DNA of 64,000 bases from the NCBI GenBank assembly GCA_964448285.1, contig CAYUWG010000001.1, positions 62,001 through 126,000 of the forward strand, in the 5' to 3' direction. This DNA comes from CAYUWG01 sp964448285 (GTDB lineage: Bacteria; Bacteroidota; Ignavibacteria; SZUA-365). The position numbers and the translations under genes are program-made. Below the pieces are notes generated by a model. That model made no database searches, was not told the DNA's origin, and saw only the letters and a program-made list of their open reading frames with translations. Every line of letters starts with the position of its first letter. The stretch's first letter is position 1. Shown here piece after piece: positions 1 to 8,274 of the stretch.

Positions 1-1
1 C

Positions 2-970
2 AGCGTATTGATCTTGATCGGTACACCGGGTGCGTTCGAGTGGGGGAATCCGGCGGCGTTCGATCTCTTTTCGAGCAGCCGTACCGCAGCCTATGTTTCC
101 CTTGCGGCGGGGATATGGCTGATCGCATTCATTGCAGGGACGGACGGCGAGCTTCTTCCGAAAAGACTCGCCTCAGCGCTCCACTATTGTTGGTGTGTGC
201 TTGTTGCGATATTCGTTGCCGTCGAGTGCAAGGATTTGTTTCTGCATCGGGCAGCGGTCGATCCGGCAAATAGTATCGTGTATCATTTCACAGGCGTGTT
301 AACCCTCGCGATTCTCTGGATGATGTTCTCCATCGCATATGTACGAACAGCGACGGTGCGGGATATACGGCCGATGTTGTACAGCGGATTTGTCCTCGCA
401 CTCGTTGCCGCGTTCACTGCCGTCGTCCGTGGTTTGGAATTCGCTCCGATACAGAGTTTCAGTCCCGTGATGAATTACCGGCTTGGAGCGATGCTCGTCA
501 TCGTCGGCGGTTTCGCATGGCACTCATTCCTCTTCAAGCGTGCAGGAAAACATGAGCGAATGCGAGCATCGATTGTGATCGCGTTAGTCGCTGTCTCCCT
601 CCTTGCTTTGACGGCGGAGACGCGTGATTATTTCGAGAAGGAATTGTGGGCACTCGCACAATCCGGCCAGTTCAACGATGAGTACAACCGATTGGAGAAT
701 CTCAAACAACTTTCCCTCTCGTCGGTCTGGCTTCTCTTCTCGATCGCACTGGTGTCCTGGGGAATTTTGAAGCGCTCTCGTATGCTTCGAATCGTTGCGT
801 TCGTCCTGTTCGGCATTTCCATTCTCAAAATATTTCTCTACGACCTTTCGACGCTTGAAACGCTCTACCGCATTTTCTCCTTCATCGGACTCGGCGTCAT
901 CCTGCTTGCGGTTTCGTATCTCTTCCAGCGGTACAAGCAATTTCTCTTCGGAGCGGACGAACCGGCATGA
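2..970 (+). CDS. DUF2339-type multi-pass membrane protein, 5'-truncated
   Basis: The reading frame is open to the left edge of the window, so the N-terminus is missing; 322 residues are visible. It consists of closely spaced hydrophobic segments (at least eight), and the C-terminal stretch with FGISILKIFLYDLS, then YRIFSFIGLGVILLAVSYL, matches what I know of the C-terminal part of DUF2339 proteins (large bacterial inner-membrane proteins of unknown function). Full-length members are usually 700-1000 residues, so over half is probably outside the window. The gene ends 65 bp before the aspartase gene on the same strand. No function can be assigned. Confidence 0.75.
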   Translation, partial: SVLILIGTPGAFEWGNPAAFDLFSSSRTAAYVSLAAGIWLIAFIAGTDGELLPKRLASALHYCWCVLVAIFVAVECKDLFLHRAAVDPANSIVYHFTGVLTLAILWMMFSIAYVRTATVRDIRPMLYSGFVLALVAAFTAVVRGLEFAPIQSFSPVMNYRLGAMLVIVGGFAWHSFLFKRAGKHERMRASIVIALVAVSLLALTAETRDYFEKELWALAQSGQFNDEYNRLENLKQLSLSSVWLLFSIALVSWGILKRSRMLRIVAFVLFGISILKIFLYDLSTLETLYRIFSFIGLGVILLAVSYLFQRYKQFLFGADEPA

Positions 971-1035
971 TTTAATCGAAAGGAATGACAAACATCCTGT
1001 CTCCATCCAACTATCGTCTATAGATTTCTTGTATT

Positions 1036-2460
1036 ATGACCGACACACCGTATAACATGCATACCCCTACCCAATACCGAATCGAAAAGGACTCCCTCGG
1101 AACGAAAGAAATCCCGGCGCACGCGTATTACGGCATTCATACACAGCGCGCAATCGAGAACTTTCCCATCACGGGAGTGCGCATCTCAAGCTTCCCGCAT
1201 ATCATTCGCGCACTTGCTCTTGTGAAGAAAGCCTGCGCTTATGCAAACGTGGACTTAGGCATTCTTGAAAAGAAAGTCGGAGAAGCAATCTCCATCGCCT
1301 GTGACGAACTGCTTGCCAACAAATTCCACGACCAGTTTCCTGTGGATGCGATTCAAGGAGGAGCCGGAACGAGCACGAACATGAACGCGAATGAAGTCAT
1401 CGCGAACATTGCGCTCGAAAAATTGGGATTCGCGATGGGAGAGTACGACCACTGCCATCCGAACGACCACGTCAACCTGTCGCAATCGACGAATGACGTG
1501 TATCCCACTGCAATCCGCATTGCGCTCTTCACGAAAATCGCAGACCTGGTGGAAGCGATGACCAGATTGAAGGAAGCGTTCGAGGCAAAGGAGCGTGAGT
1601 TTTCCGGTGTCATTAAAATGGGAAGGACGCAATTGCAGGATGCCGTTCCGATGACTCTCGGGCAGGAATTCAGCACATACGCGGTGATGATCGGCGAAGA
1701 CATCCAGCGCATCACCGAAGCGAGGGAGCTTTTACGCGAAATGAACCTCGGCGCTACGGCGATCGGAACAGGTTTGAACGCACCGTCAGGATACACGGAC
1801 CTGGTGCGCGAGTATTTGAACCGCTATGGTAATCTCGATTTCGTTACGTCGGCAAACCTTGTCGAAGCGACACAGGACGCGGGCGTCTTCGTACAGTTGA
1901 GCGGAGTACTCAAACGCATTGCGGTAAAGCTTTCGAAAACGTGCAACGATCTCCGACTCCTTTCATCAGGACCGCGCGCGGGTTTGAATGAGATAAACCT
2001 TCCGCCGATGCAGTCCGGTTCATCCATCATGCCGGGGAAAGTCAATCCCGTCATTCCGGAAGTCGTCAATCAAATCTGCTTTCAGGTGATCGGCAACGAC
2101 GTGACAATCACGATGGCAGCGGAAGCCGGCCAGTTGCAGCTCAACGTGATGGAGCCGGTGATGTTCTTCAATCTGTATCGCAACCTCGAGATTCTTACGA
2201 ACGGTTGCAGAGTCCTTTCGGAGAAATGCGTGAACGGCATCACGGCTAACCGGGACGTTTGCAGAATATTTGTCGAACGCAGCATTGGTCTTGTCACCGC
2301 ACTCAATCCCATCATCGGATACGAGAAGTCCGCCGAGATTGCAAAGGAAGCGCTTGCCAGCGGGAGAGGGATCGTCGAGCTTGTCGTTGAAAAAGGTTAT
2401 CTGACCAAAGAGCAAGTCGAGGATTTGTTGAATCCGGAGAAGCTGATTGGGATAGGATAG
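1036..2460 (+). CDS. aspA: Aspartate ammonia-lyase (aspartase)
   Basis: Predicted to convert L-aspartate reversibly to fumarate and ammonia in the cytoplasm. The protein is 474 residues, normal for the family. The fumarase/aspartase superfamily signature GSSIMPGKVNP is at residues 328-338, and SQSTNDVYPTA lies in the substrate-binding region. The N-terminal RIEKDSLGTKEIPAHAYYG favours aspartase over class II fumarase. Two ATGs are possible (1036 and 1057); neither has a convincing Shine-Dalgarno sequence, and the later one gives an N-terminus closer to the family norm. It stands alone between a membrane protein and a secreted repeat protein. Confidence 0.92.
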   Translation: MTDTPYNMHTPTQYRIEKDSLGTKEIPAHAYYGIHTQRAIENFPITGVRISSFPHIIRALALVKKACAYANVDLGILEKKVGEAISIACDELLANKFHDQFPVDAIQGGAGTSTNMNANEVIANIALEKLGFAMGEYDHCHPNDHVNLSQSTNDVYPTAIRIALFTKIADLVEAMTRLKEAFEAKEREFSGVIKMGRTQLQDAVPMTLGQEFSTYAVMIGEDIQRITEARELLREMNLGATAIGTGLNAPSGYTDLVREYLNRYGNLDFVTSANLVEATQDAGVFVQLSGVLKRIAVKLSKTCNDLRLLSSGPRAGLNEINLPPMQSGSSIMPGKVNPVIPEVVNQICFQVIGNDVTITMAAEAGQLQLNVMEPVMFFNLYRNLEILTNGCRVLSEKCVNGITANRDVCRIFVERSIGLVTALNPIIGYEKSAEIAKEALASGRGIVELVVEKGYLTKEQVEDLLNPEKLIGIG

Positions 2461-2653
2461 ACCATTTTATTTGCATCCTTAGAAGTTTTTATGATGTTAG
2501 GGTAAGATTTGTGGAAGACGGTTACCGATAAAGGTAATTGTCCGTTGATAAAACCGTATCCGGTACTGCATGTCACAGATCGTGCGTTGACGAAGTTCGT
2601 CATCATCTCCCGTTTTCGAAAACCGACTTACCCACTTAATTAAAGGACTCTCC

Positions 2654-5600
2654 ATGAAGACCTTGCTAAATGCCTTCATTGTTTGTGTGTTCGTTTTTTC
2701 ATGTGATGATGCTTCTTATGCATTGACACGGTTTCGTAATCCCGCAGCTCCACCGGGATTTGCTGTTGCACCCAACAATCTCAATTTCGGCTCTGTCAAC
2801 ACAGGCGCAAATAAGATGGATAGCGTTGTGGTGACGAACACCGGAACAACCGGCATGTTTATCACCAACACAACATCCGACAACACCGAGTTCACTATAA
2901 CGCCCCGAACTGCAAATATTGGGGCGGGGAATTCACGGACTTTCTACATCACGTTTGCTCCTTTGACCCCTGGATCGAAAACCGGGAATATCGTTTTTTC
3001 TCATACCGCAACCGGCAGTCCGGATACTGTAACGGTACAGGGTTCGGGTGTCGGAGCGCCCGTCTTCCCAGTTTTTTCCGTCACACCGGGGTCCATCGCA
3101 TTTGGTGACGTCCAGAATGGAACGACGAAACGCGACAGCGTCACGGTATCGAACACCGGAACTTCGACACTATCGATCACCTCGGTCACAAGCTCGAGTC
3201 CACGATTCACTATTTCGCCGAACACAGCTACTATCGGTGTCGGCGCTTCAAGAACATTCGTAATCACGTTCGCACCGCTCGTGGATGGAGCGATCAATGC
3301 ATACGTTCGATTCAACCATAATGCCGTGGGGGGTCGTGATAGCATCGCAGTGAGCGGCACTGGAACAGGCGGAGCAATCGAACCAAAGTTCTCGGTAAAT
3401 CCGGTCTCGCTCAATTTCGGATCGGTACAAAACGGCACGACAAAGCAGGACAGTGTTTTTGTTACGAATACGGGTACGGCTAACCTGAACGTCTCGGGCG
3501 TGACGAGCTCCAGTAACCGCTTCACGATAACACCGACGAATGCGAACATTGCTGCAGGTAGTTCACGAAAGTTTACGATCACGTTTGCACCGCTCGCAGA
3601 TGGCCAGATAGATGCCTTCATTCGTTTCAATCATAATGCAACCGGCAGCCCCGACACGGTTGTCGTGACGGGAATAGGAACCGGCGGAGATGTCGAACCT
3701 GTGTTCAGCATAGCACCGACCGCTCTTGCCTTCGGCGATGTTAACACCGGATCGAACAAACAGGACAGCGTATTCGTCACCAATTCAGGCACCGCTACGA
3801 TGACAATTACGAGTGTCACACGATCGAACCAGCGGTTTTCCGTGACACCGGGAAATGCATCCATTGCTCCGGGTGCATCAAGAAAATTCACGATCACGTT
3901 CACACCAACTGTTGCAGGATTGCAGGAAGGATTCATCCGATTCAATCATAATGCAAAGAACGCAGTGGATTCCATCCCCGTCAGTGGAAACGGCGTCGGC
4001 GATCCCGTAGCACCGAAATTCTCCGCCAGCACAAGCGATATCGATTTCGGTACGGTGACCAATGGCACAACGAAAACAGATAGCGTCATTGTCACCAACG
4101 CCGGTACTGCGAATCTTACGATCTCTTCGGTTACTTCGACAGATCCCCAGTACACAATCTCTCCTGGCTTAGCAACCATTGCGCCGTCAGCAACGCGCAA
4201 GTTTACCATTACGTTCAATCCACTTACGGATGGTGATCATCCTGCCATTATCGAATTCGTAAACAACACTGCAAAGGGCAGGGACACTGTGCGCGCAAGA
4301 GGACAGGGAACCGGTGGGAACGTCGAACCGGTATTTTCCGTGACTCCACTTACTCTGGATTTTGATACAGTATCCACTGGGATGACTCGAACTGATAGCG
4401 TCCTCGTGAAAAACGTCGGTACTGCTAATCTGGTCATGTCGAACATCACATCGACGAATGCACGATTTACCATATCGCAGCCACGCGCTTTTACGCTGGC
4501 ACCACAGGCATCGCGGTACGTTCGTATTAATTTTTCACCACAAACTCCTGGTGTGACTACCGCTTACCTCCATTTCGATCATAACGCTGCAACGCAGGAT
4601 TCCATGCTCGTTCGCGGCGAAGGAATTGGCGCCGCAATCGAGCCTCGTTTCACTGCTCAGCCTCGTTCGTTGGATTTCGGAACGATCCAAGCGGGAACAA
4701 CCATCGTTGATAGCGTCACGGTATCGAACACGGGTAATTCAACACTCACGATCACTCAGGTAACTTCAACCAGTACGAACTTCACCGTCTCGCCGAACAA
4801 TGCAACGATTCCTGCCGGAACTTCGCGTGTCTTTCGAATCACCTTTGCCCCGATGACTGAAGGTGTGAAGACTGCAAACGTCCTCTTCGTTCACAGCGGA
4901 ATCAGCATCCGCGACACCATTCCTGTGACTGGAACGGCGGATTCCGGACTCGATGAACCGGTGTTCCGCGCAACACCAGCGAGTCTCAATCTTCGCGGTG
5001 TCGTTAAGCAAACCTTCAAGCTGGATAGTGTTGCGATACGCAATGCCGGGCGTCGTGACTTGTTCGTTTATTCCGTTACAAGTTCGCATTCATCCTTCAC
5101 CGTGTTTCCAAGCACCATCAACATTCCGCCTTCTGAATCTGCGACATTCTTCATCACGTTCTCGCCTCCCGATACAGGGACATATAACGCATTACTGGTT
5201 TTCAATAACAATGCTGCATCGCGTAACGATACGGTGATGGTAACCGGTAGAGGGTTGAGAGTCCTACCTATCTCAAATGCGCGTGCAGCGACAAACGGTA
5301 CAGACGTCGCGTTTGAAGGAATCGTGACACGTTCGATGGGAACGCTCATTCGAATTCAGGATCAATCAGGCGCAATTACCGTTCGCCAGACAAGCGGTAT
5401 CCTGTTCAATGATGTCGCTTCAGGAGAAGTGCGCATGGGTGATCGTGTGCGCATGCAGGGTCGGGTTTCCGAACTCAACGCACTGAAGCTGATCAACACA
5501 GCGGACTATAACGGGCACGAACGGTTATCGCGAGATAATCCTCTGCCAACAGCGGTCAAGCTGACATTGAAAGAGATTGCTCAAAATGGTGAACAATATG

Positions 5601-6190
5601 AAAGCAGTCTCATCACAGTGATTGATCTAACCATTGCAAACGGCGGTGATACCACATTCCGGGCTGCGAGAACATACCAGATTACCGATCCTTCCGATCA
5701 AACGAATGCCGTTTCTCTCAGAATCACCAACGCTGGTGATACCGACGTTGATGGACGGCCGATGCTTTCATCCGGCGTCACGTTTACCGGCGTGCTCAGC
5801 CAATCAAGTACAGCCACTCCAACCACCGGCTATCAACTCATGCCGATTTTCACGGGTGATTTGCAGTCCTCATCGACCTCGGTCGCCAGTTTATCATCAA
5901 TAGAGTTTTTCTTGAGTCCGAACTATCCGAATCCGTTCAATCCTTCAACCACAATCGAGTATCGCATTCCAACGCGCAGCCGATTGGTGCTGAAGATTTA
6001 CAACATTCTCGGCATTCACGTCACAACGCTCGTTGATGAAGTGAAAGATGCCGGTGAGTACCGTACGATCTGGAACGCCACCAATTCACGAGGCGAACGA
6101 ATGTCTGCCGGAGTTTACCAGTACGAACTTCGTATAGAAGCAAGCGGTAATGAGATTCGTGAAACCCGAAAGATGATTCTCCTTCCGTAA
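2654..6190 (+). CDS. Secreted eight-repeat ASH/choice-of-anchor-D protein with T9SS sorting domain
   Basis: An 1178-residue exported protein. Residues 1-24 form a signal peptide (cut probably after ASYA). Residues 36-875 are eight tandem repeats, each exactly 105 residues, with the pattern F-x3-P-x4-FG-x2-x2-G-x3-DSV-x-V-x-N-G-T...ITF-P; this is the beta-sandwich called ASH (ASPM-SPD-2-Hydin) or choice-of-anchor D. A region at about 880-1080 (VAFEGIVTRSMGTLIRIQD) looks like an OB-fold domain. The C-terminus starts with NYPNPFNPSTTIEYRIP and ends in a type A T9SS sorting domain, so the protein should cross the outer membrane by T9SS and be anchored or released. Function is probably adhesive or structural; no catalytic motif is seen. 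Confidence 0.88.
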   Translation: MKTLLNAFIVCVFVFSCDDASYALTRFRNPAAPPGFAVAPNNLNFGSVNTGANKMDSVVVTNTGTTGMFITNTTSDNTEFTITPRTANIGAGNSRTFYITFAPLTPGSKTGNIVFSHTATGSPDTVTVQGSGVGAPVFPVFSVTPGSIAFGDVQNGTTKRDSVTVSNTGTSTLSITSVTSSSPRFTISPNTATIGVGASRTFVITFAPLVDGAINAYVRFNHNAVGGRDSIAVSGTGTGGAIEPKFSVNPVSLNFGSVQNGTTKQDSVFVTNTGTANLNVSGVTSSSNRFTITPTNANIAAGSSRKFTITFAPLADGQIDAFIRFNHNATGSPDTVVVTGIGTGGDVEPVFSIAPTALAFGDVNTGSNKQDSVFVTNSGTATMTITSVTRSNQRFSVTPGNASIAPGASRKFTITFTPTVAGLQEGFIRFNHNAKNAVDSIPVSGNGVGDPVAPKFSASTSDIDFGTVTNGTTKTDSVIVTNAGTANLTISSVTSTDPQYTISPGLATIAPSATRKFTITFNPLTDGDHPAIIEFVNNTAKGRDTVRARGQGTGGNVEPVFSVTPLTLDFDTVSTGMTRTDSVLVKNVGTANLVMSNITSTNARFTISQPRAFTLAPQASRYVRINFSPQTPGVTTAYLHFDHNAATQDSMLVRGEGIGAAIEPRFTAQPRSLDFGTIQAGTTIVDSVTVSNTGNSTLTITQVTSTSTNFTVSPNNATIPAGTSRVFRITFAPMTEGVKTANVLFVHSGISIRDTIPVTGTADSGLDEPVFRATPASLNLRGVVKQTFKLDSVAIRNAGRRDLFVYSVTSSHSSFTVFPSTINIPPSESATFFITFSPPDTGTYNALLVFNNNAASRNDTVMVTGRGLRVLPISNARAATNGTDVAFEGIVTRSMGTLIRIQDQSGAITVRQTSGILFNDVASGEVRMGDRVRMQGRVSELNALKLINTADYNGHERLSRDNPLPTAVKLTLKEIAQNGEQYESSLITVIDLTIANGGDTTFRAARTYQITDPSDQTNAVSLRITNAGDTDVDGRPMLSSGVTFTGVLSQSSTATPTTGYQLMPIFTGDLQSSSTSVASLSSIEFFLSPNYPNPFNPSTTIEYRIPTRSRLVLKIYNILGIHVTTLVDEVKDAGEYRTIWNATNSRGERMSAGVYQYELRIEASGNEIRETRKMILLP
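2759..5278 (+). repeat. Eight tandem 315-bp coding repeats
   Basis: Eight in-frame units of 315 bp each encode the 105-residue beta-sandwich repeats. Units begin at 2759, 3074, 3389, 3704, 4019, 4334, 4649 and 4964. All units keep the same length, including the diverged last two, while the DNA has diverged considerably; this suggests an old array under structural constraint rather than recent expansion. Confidence 0.85.
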
Positions 6191-6244
6191 GCATTTCACT
6201 TCGCTCTCGAAGGCACATTCATAATCATTGATTGAGGCGCTTTT

Positions 6245-6266
6245 TATCGTTGCTCATGCAACGATA
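6245..6266. other. Perfect hairpin downstream of the repeat protein
   Basis: TATCGTTGC and GCAACGATA form a 9-bp perfect stem around a TCAT loop, 55 bp after the stop of the repeat protein. There is no T-tract on the downstream side, so it may be a terminator without a U-tract or a protein-binding dyad. Confidence 0.4.
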
Positions 6267-6350
6267 GGGCTTGCATTCTGCTCCTTTCGGCACCTTGGAT
6301 CATGGACAAACTCTGTCGTGGATAATAAAAACAATACCGCATAGGACTTT

Positions 6351-6379
6351 TTGGCTCTGGGGTTCCGTGTTTACCTTTG
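6351..6379 (+). promoter_or_regulatory. Bacteroidota-type promoter candidate before the GT2 gene
   Basis: TTG at 6351, 18 nt, then TACCTTTG at 6372-6379, which fits the TAnnTTTG -7 box used by Bacteroidota-type sigma factors. The expected transcript start is roughly 20 nt before the ATG of the glycosyltransferase. Confidence 0.45.
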
Positions 6380-6407
6380 AGCGCCATTTGTCGCAGGCGC
6401 AGCACTC

Positions 6408-7148
6408 ATGAAGCTTCACGTTACCATCCCCGTTTACAACGAAGAAAAAGCACTCCCGACGAGCATCCCGACGCTTTATGCATTCCTTGCGAACCACATG
6501 CAGGAGTACGACTGGGTGATCGAGATCGCGGACAATGCATCCATCGATCGTACACCGGATGTATCGCGTGAGCTTTCGCGAAGCTACGATCGTGTTCAGT
6601 ACTTGCGCCTCGAACAGAAGGGACGCGGCCGCGCTTTAAAAAAATCCTGGACTTCAACCGACGCGGATATCTGCAGCTACATGGACGTCGATCTCTCGAC
6701 GAATCTCGAATCTTTTCCGCCGATGATTCACGCTCTGGCGAAGGACGGCTACGACATCGGAACGGGTTCGCGTCTCATGCGTGGTGCGAATACCGAGCGC
6801 AGCTTCAAACGGGAGGTCATTTCCCGCACGTACAACCTCATGATAAAAGCGCTGTTCTTCAACCGCTTCTCCGACGCGCAATGCGGTTTCAAGGCCGTCA
6901 CGCGGCAAGTGATCGATACGCTTCTTCCTCATATCGAAGACAACGTCTGGTTCTTCGATTCGGAATTGCTGATCATCGGGGAGAAAAGCGGCTACAGGAT
7001 TTTCGACGTGCCAGTGAAGTGGATCGAAGATCTCGACACGCGAGTGAAGATCGCAAAGACTGCGATCGATGATATCAAAGGTCTCCTTCGCGTCCGAAAA
7101 AAGATGTGGGCGGGTTCGTACAAAGGATTACGGAAACATTCTGTCTGA
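6408..7148 (+). CDS. Family 2 glycosyltransferase, dolichyl-phosphate glucosyltransferase-like
   Basis: A soluble 246-residue GT-A fold enzyme. Visible motifs are the N-terminal TIPVYNEEKAL, DNASIDRT at 42-49, the metal-binding DVD at 93-95 in SYMDVDLSTN, and QCGFKA near 165. This set is typical of GT2 proteins related to dolichyl-phosphate beta-glucosyltransferase (ALG5), which in bacteria usually load a sugar on a polyprenyl phosphate. There is no transmembrane segment. The acceptor and sugar are unknown. The gene has its own candidate promoter and is convergent with the lipoprotein gene that ends 20 bp downstream. Confidence 0.85.
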   Translation: MKLHVTIPVYNEEKALPTSIPTLYAFLANHMQEYDWVIEIADNASIDRTPDVSRELSRSYDRVQYLRLEQKGRGRALKKSWTSTDADICSYMDVDLSTNLESFPPMIHALAKDGYDIGTGSRLMRGANTERSFKREVISRTYNLMIKALFFNRFSDAQCGFKAVTRQVIDTLLPHIEDNVWFFDSELLIIGEKSGYRIFDVPVKWIEDLDTRVKIAKTAIDDIKGLLRVRKKMWAGSYKGLRKHSV

Positions 7149-7168
7149 GCGTACCCTTCGCGAATCCG

Positions 7169-7579
7169 TCATTCTGTTGCGACAAAGGTTGCCATCCCGA
7201 CATAGCGGTTTCGCGTGTTGAAGAAACCCTCTCCGCTTCCTTTTTCATCCTTTCTGAAAACAGTCACCGTGTAGGTCTTCCCTGCTTCGAGCGGAGGGGC
7301 ATCCCGATGTTCCGAACCGGGCGGTGGAACGCCGTACGTTACCGGTGAACGAAGCAGGTTTTCGTAACCACCTCCGCCGCGCACCGACCAGATCACACCG
7401 AATCCATTTCCGTCTTCGCTGCCTTCGTAAACGCTCAGTTCGTAAGCCATCTCAGGAGTCCACGCGATTTCCGGTCGCAAGCCCTTTCCAACTTTCACGA
7501 CCGGAACCTGCGTCTCATCGAAATGCCTGCAACCGATCAGGATACAGAGCACAGCAGCAAACGCAATGAGCTTTTTCAT
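7169..7579 (-). CDS. Small lipoprotein of unknown function
   Basis: A 136-residue protein. It starts with a type II signal peptide MKKLIAFAAVLCILIGC, with the lipobox cysteine at residue 17. The start is fixed by AAGGAGG six nucleotides upstream. The rest looks like a single beta-rich domain: LEAGKTYTVTVFRKDEKGSGEGF resembles a fibronectin- or BNR-like strand pattern, but I do not recognise a family. It follows the SH3-like envelope gene by 11 bp and is probably co-transcribed with it and the Fe-S oxidoreductase gene. Longer readings of this frame toward 7915 would overlap the upstream gene and are rejected. Confidence 0.75.
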   Translation of the reverse strand: MKKLIAFAAVLCILIGCRHFDETQVPVVKVGKGLRPEIAWTPEMAYELSVYEGSEDGNGFGVIWSVRGGGGYENLLRSPVTYGVPPPGSEHRDAPPLEAGKTYTVTVFRKDEKGSGEGFFNTRNRYVGMATFVATE

Positions 7580-7590
7580 GGATGCCTCCT

Positions 7591-8271
7591 TCAACTGAGT
7601 AGAGAGAATGAAATGAGCAGGCGTTTTCCATCCGTCCATCGAATCCATCCGCTTCGCAGTACACGATCGAACGGTTCCGTCGTGGAGACACGCAGCCAGA
7701 ATCCTCGCACGGCGAGCGGATAGAGGACACGGACATTCGATTTTATAACTGCTGTCTTTTCGCTCGGTCCGGAGCGCAACGGATTTTTTCTTGGACTCAG
7801 CACTTCGACAGAGAAAACGGACAGAAGAAAATCCGACCACTCCTGGAATGACACCTGATCGCGTCGCACCCATCTTGTCATTCCATTCGTCCGGTTCACG
7901 ACAACTTCGATCCAATCACGTGTGACGGTCATAGCACGAAGGAGGAGGATTTCATAGTCCATCTTCAATCCTTCAGGGACGAACCACGGCGGAGCGTAAG
8001 TGACATCCAAACCGTAATGGCTTTCGCCGATCATGAGGCTGTCGAATGGAGCAACATCATCTGGGGATGCACCGTGCGGTGGAACACCATAGAAGCGAAG
8101 GACAGAACCGGGGGAAATCTGCGGTTTGACGATGCCTGTTCCAATCTCATCTGCATCGCCCTGAGCGAAAGCCTCCAGCGTGGTGAAGAGCGCCGCTGAT
8201 AAAAGCAGAACTATGACTCCGCGTGCGCGTGAAGGAAGAATCCTATCGTTGGGCAGGATGGGAAGCGCCAC
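7591..8271 (-). CDS. Exported protein of unknown function
   Basis: A 226-residue protein with an N-terminal export signal (hydrophobic VIVLLLSAALFTTLEAFAQ, cleavage probably after FAQ at about residue 37). The mature part contains ISPGSVLRFYGVPPHGASPDDVAPFDS and VNRTNGMTRWVRRDQVSFQEW; the second resembles the SH3-like pattern seen in secreted proteins that sense or bind the cell wall, but this is only a resemblance. It starts 3 bp after the stop of the Fe-S oxidoreductase gene, so translation is probably coupled. No enzyme motif is seen. Confidence 0.7.
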   Translation of the reverse strand: MALPILPNDRILPSRARGVIVLLLSAALFTTLEAFAQGDADEIGTGIVKPQISPGSVLRFYGVPPHGASPDDVAPFDSLMIGESHYGLDVTYAPPWFVPEGLKMDYEILLLRAMTVTRDWIEVVVNRTNGMTRWVRRDQVSFQEWSDFLLSVFSVEVLSPRKNPLRSGPSEKTAVIKSNVRVLYPLAVRGFWLRVSTTEPFDRVLRSGWIRWTDGKRLLISFSLLS

Positions 8272-8274
8272 AGT

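Noticed and set aside
7580..7915. Extension of the small lipoprotein upstream to 7915
   Set aside because: It would overlap the exported-protein gene and hide the lipoprotein signal, which has a strong ribosome-binding site.
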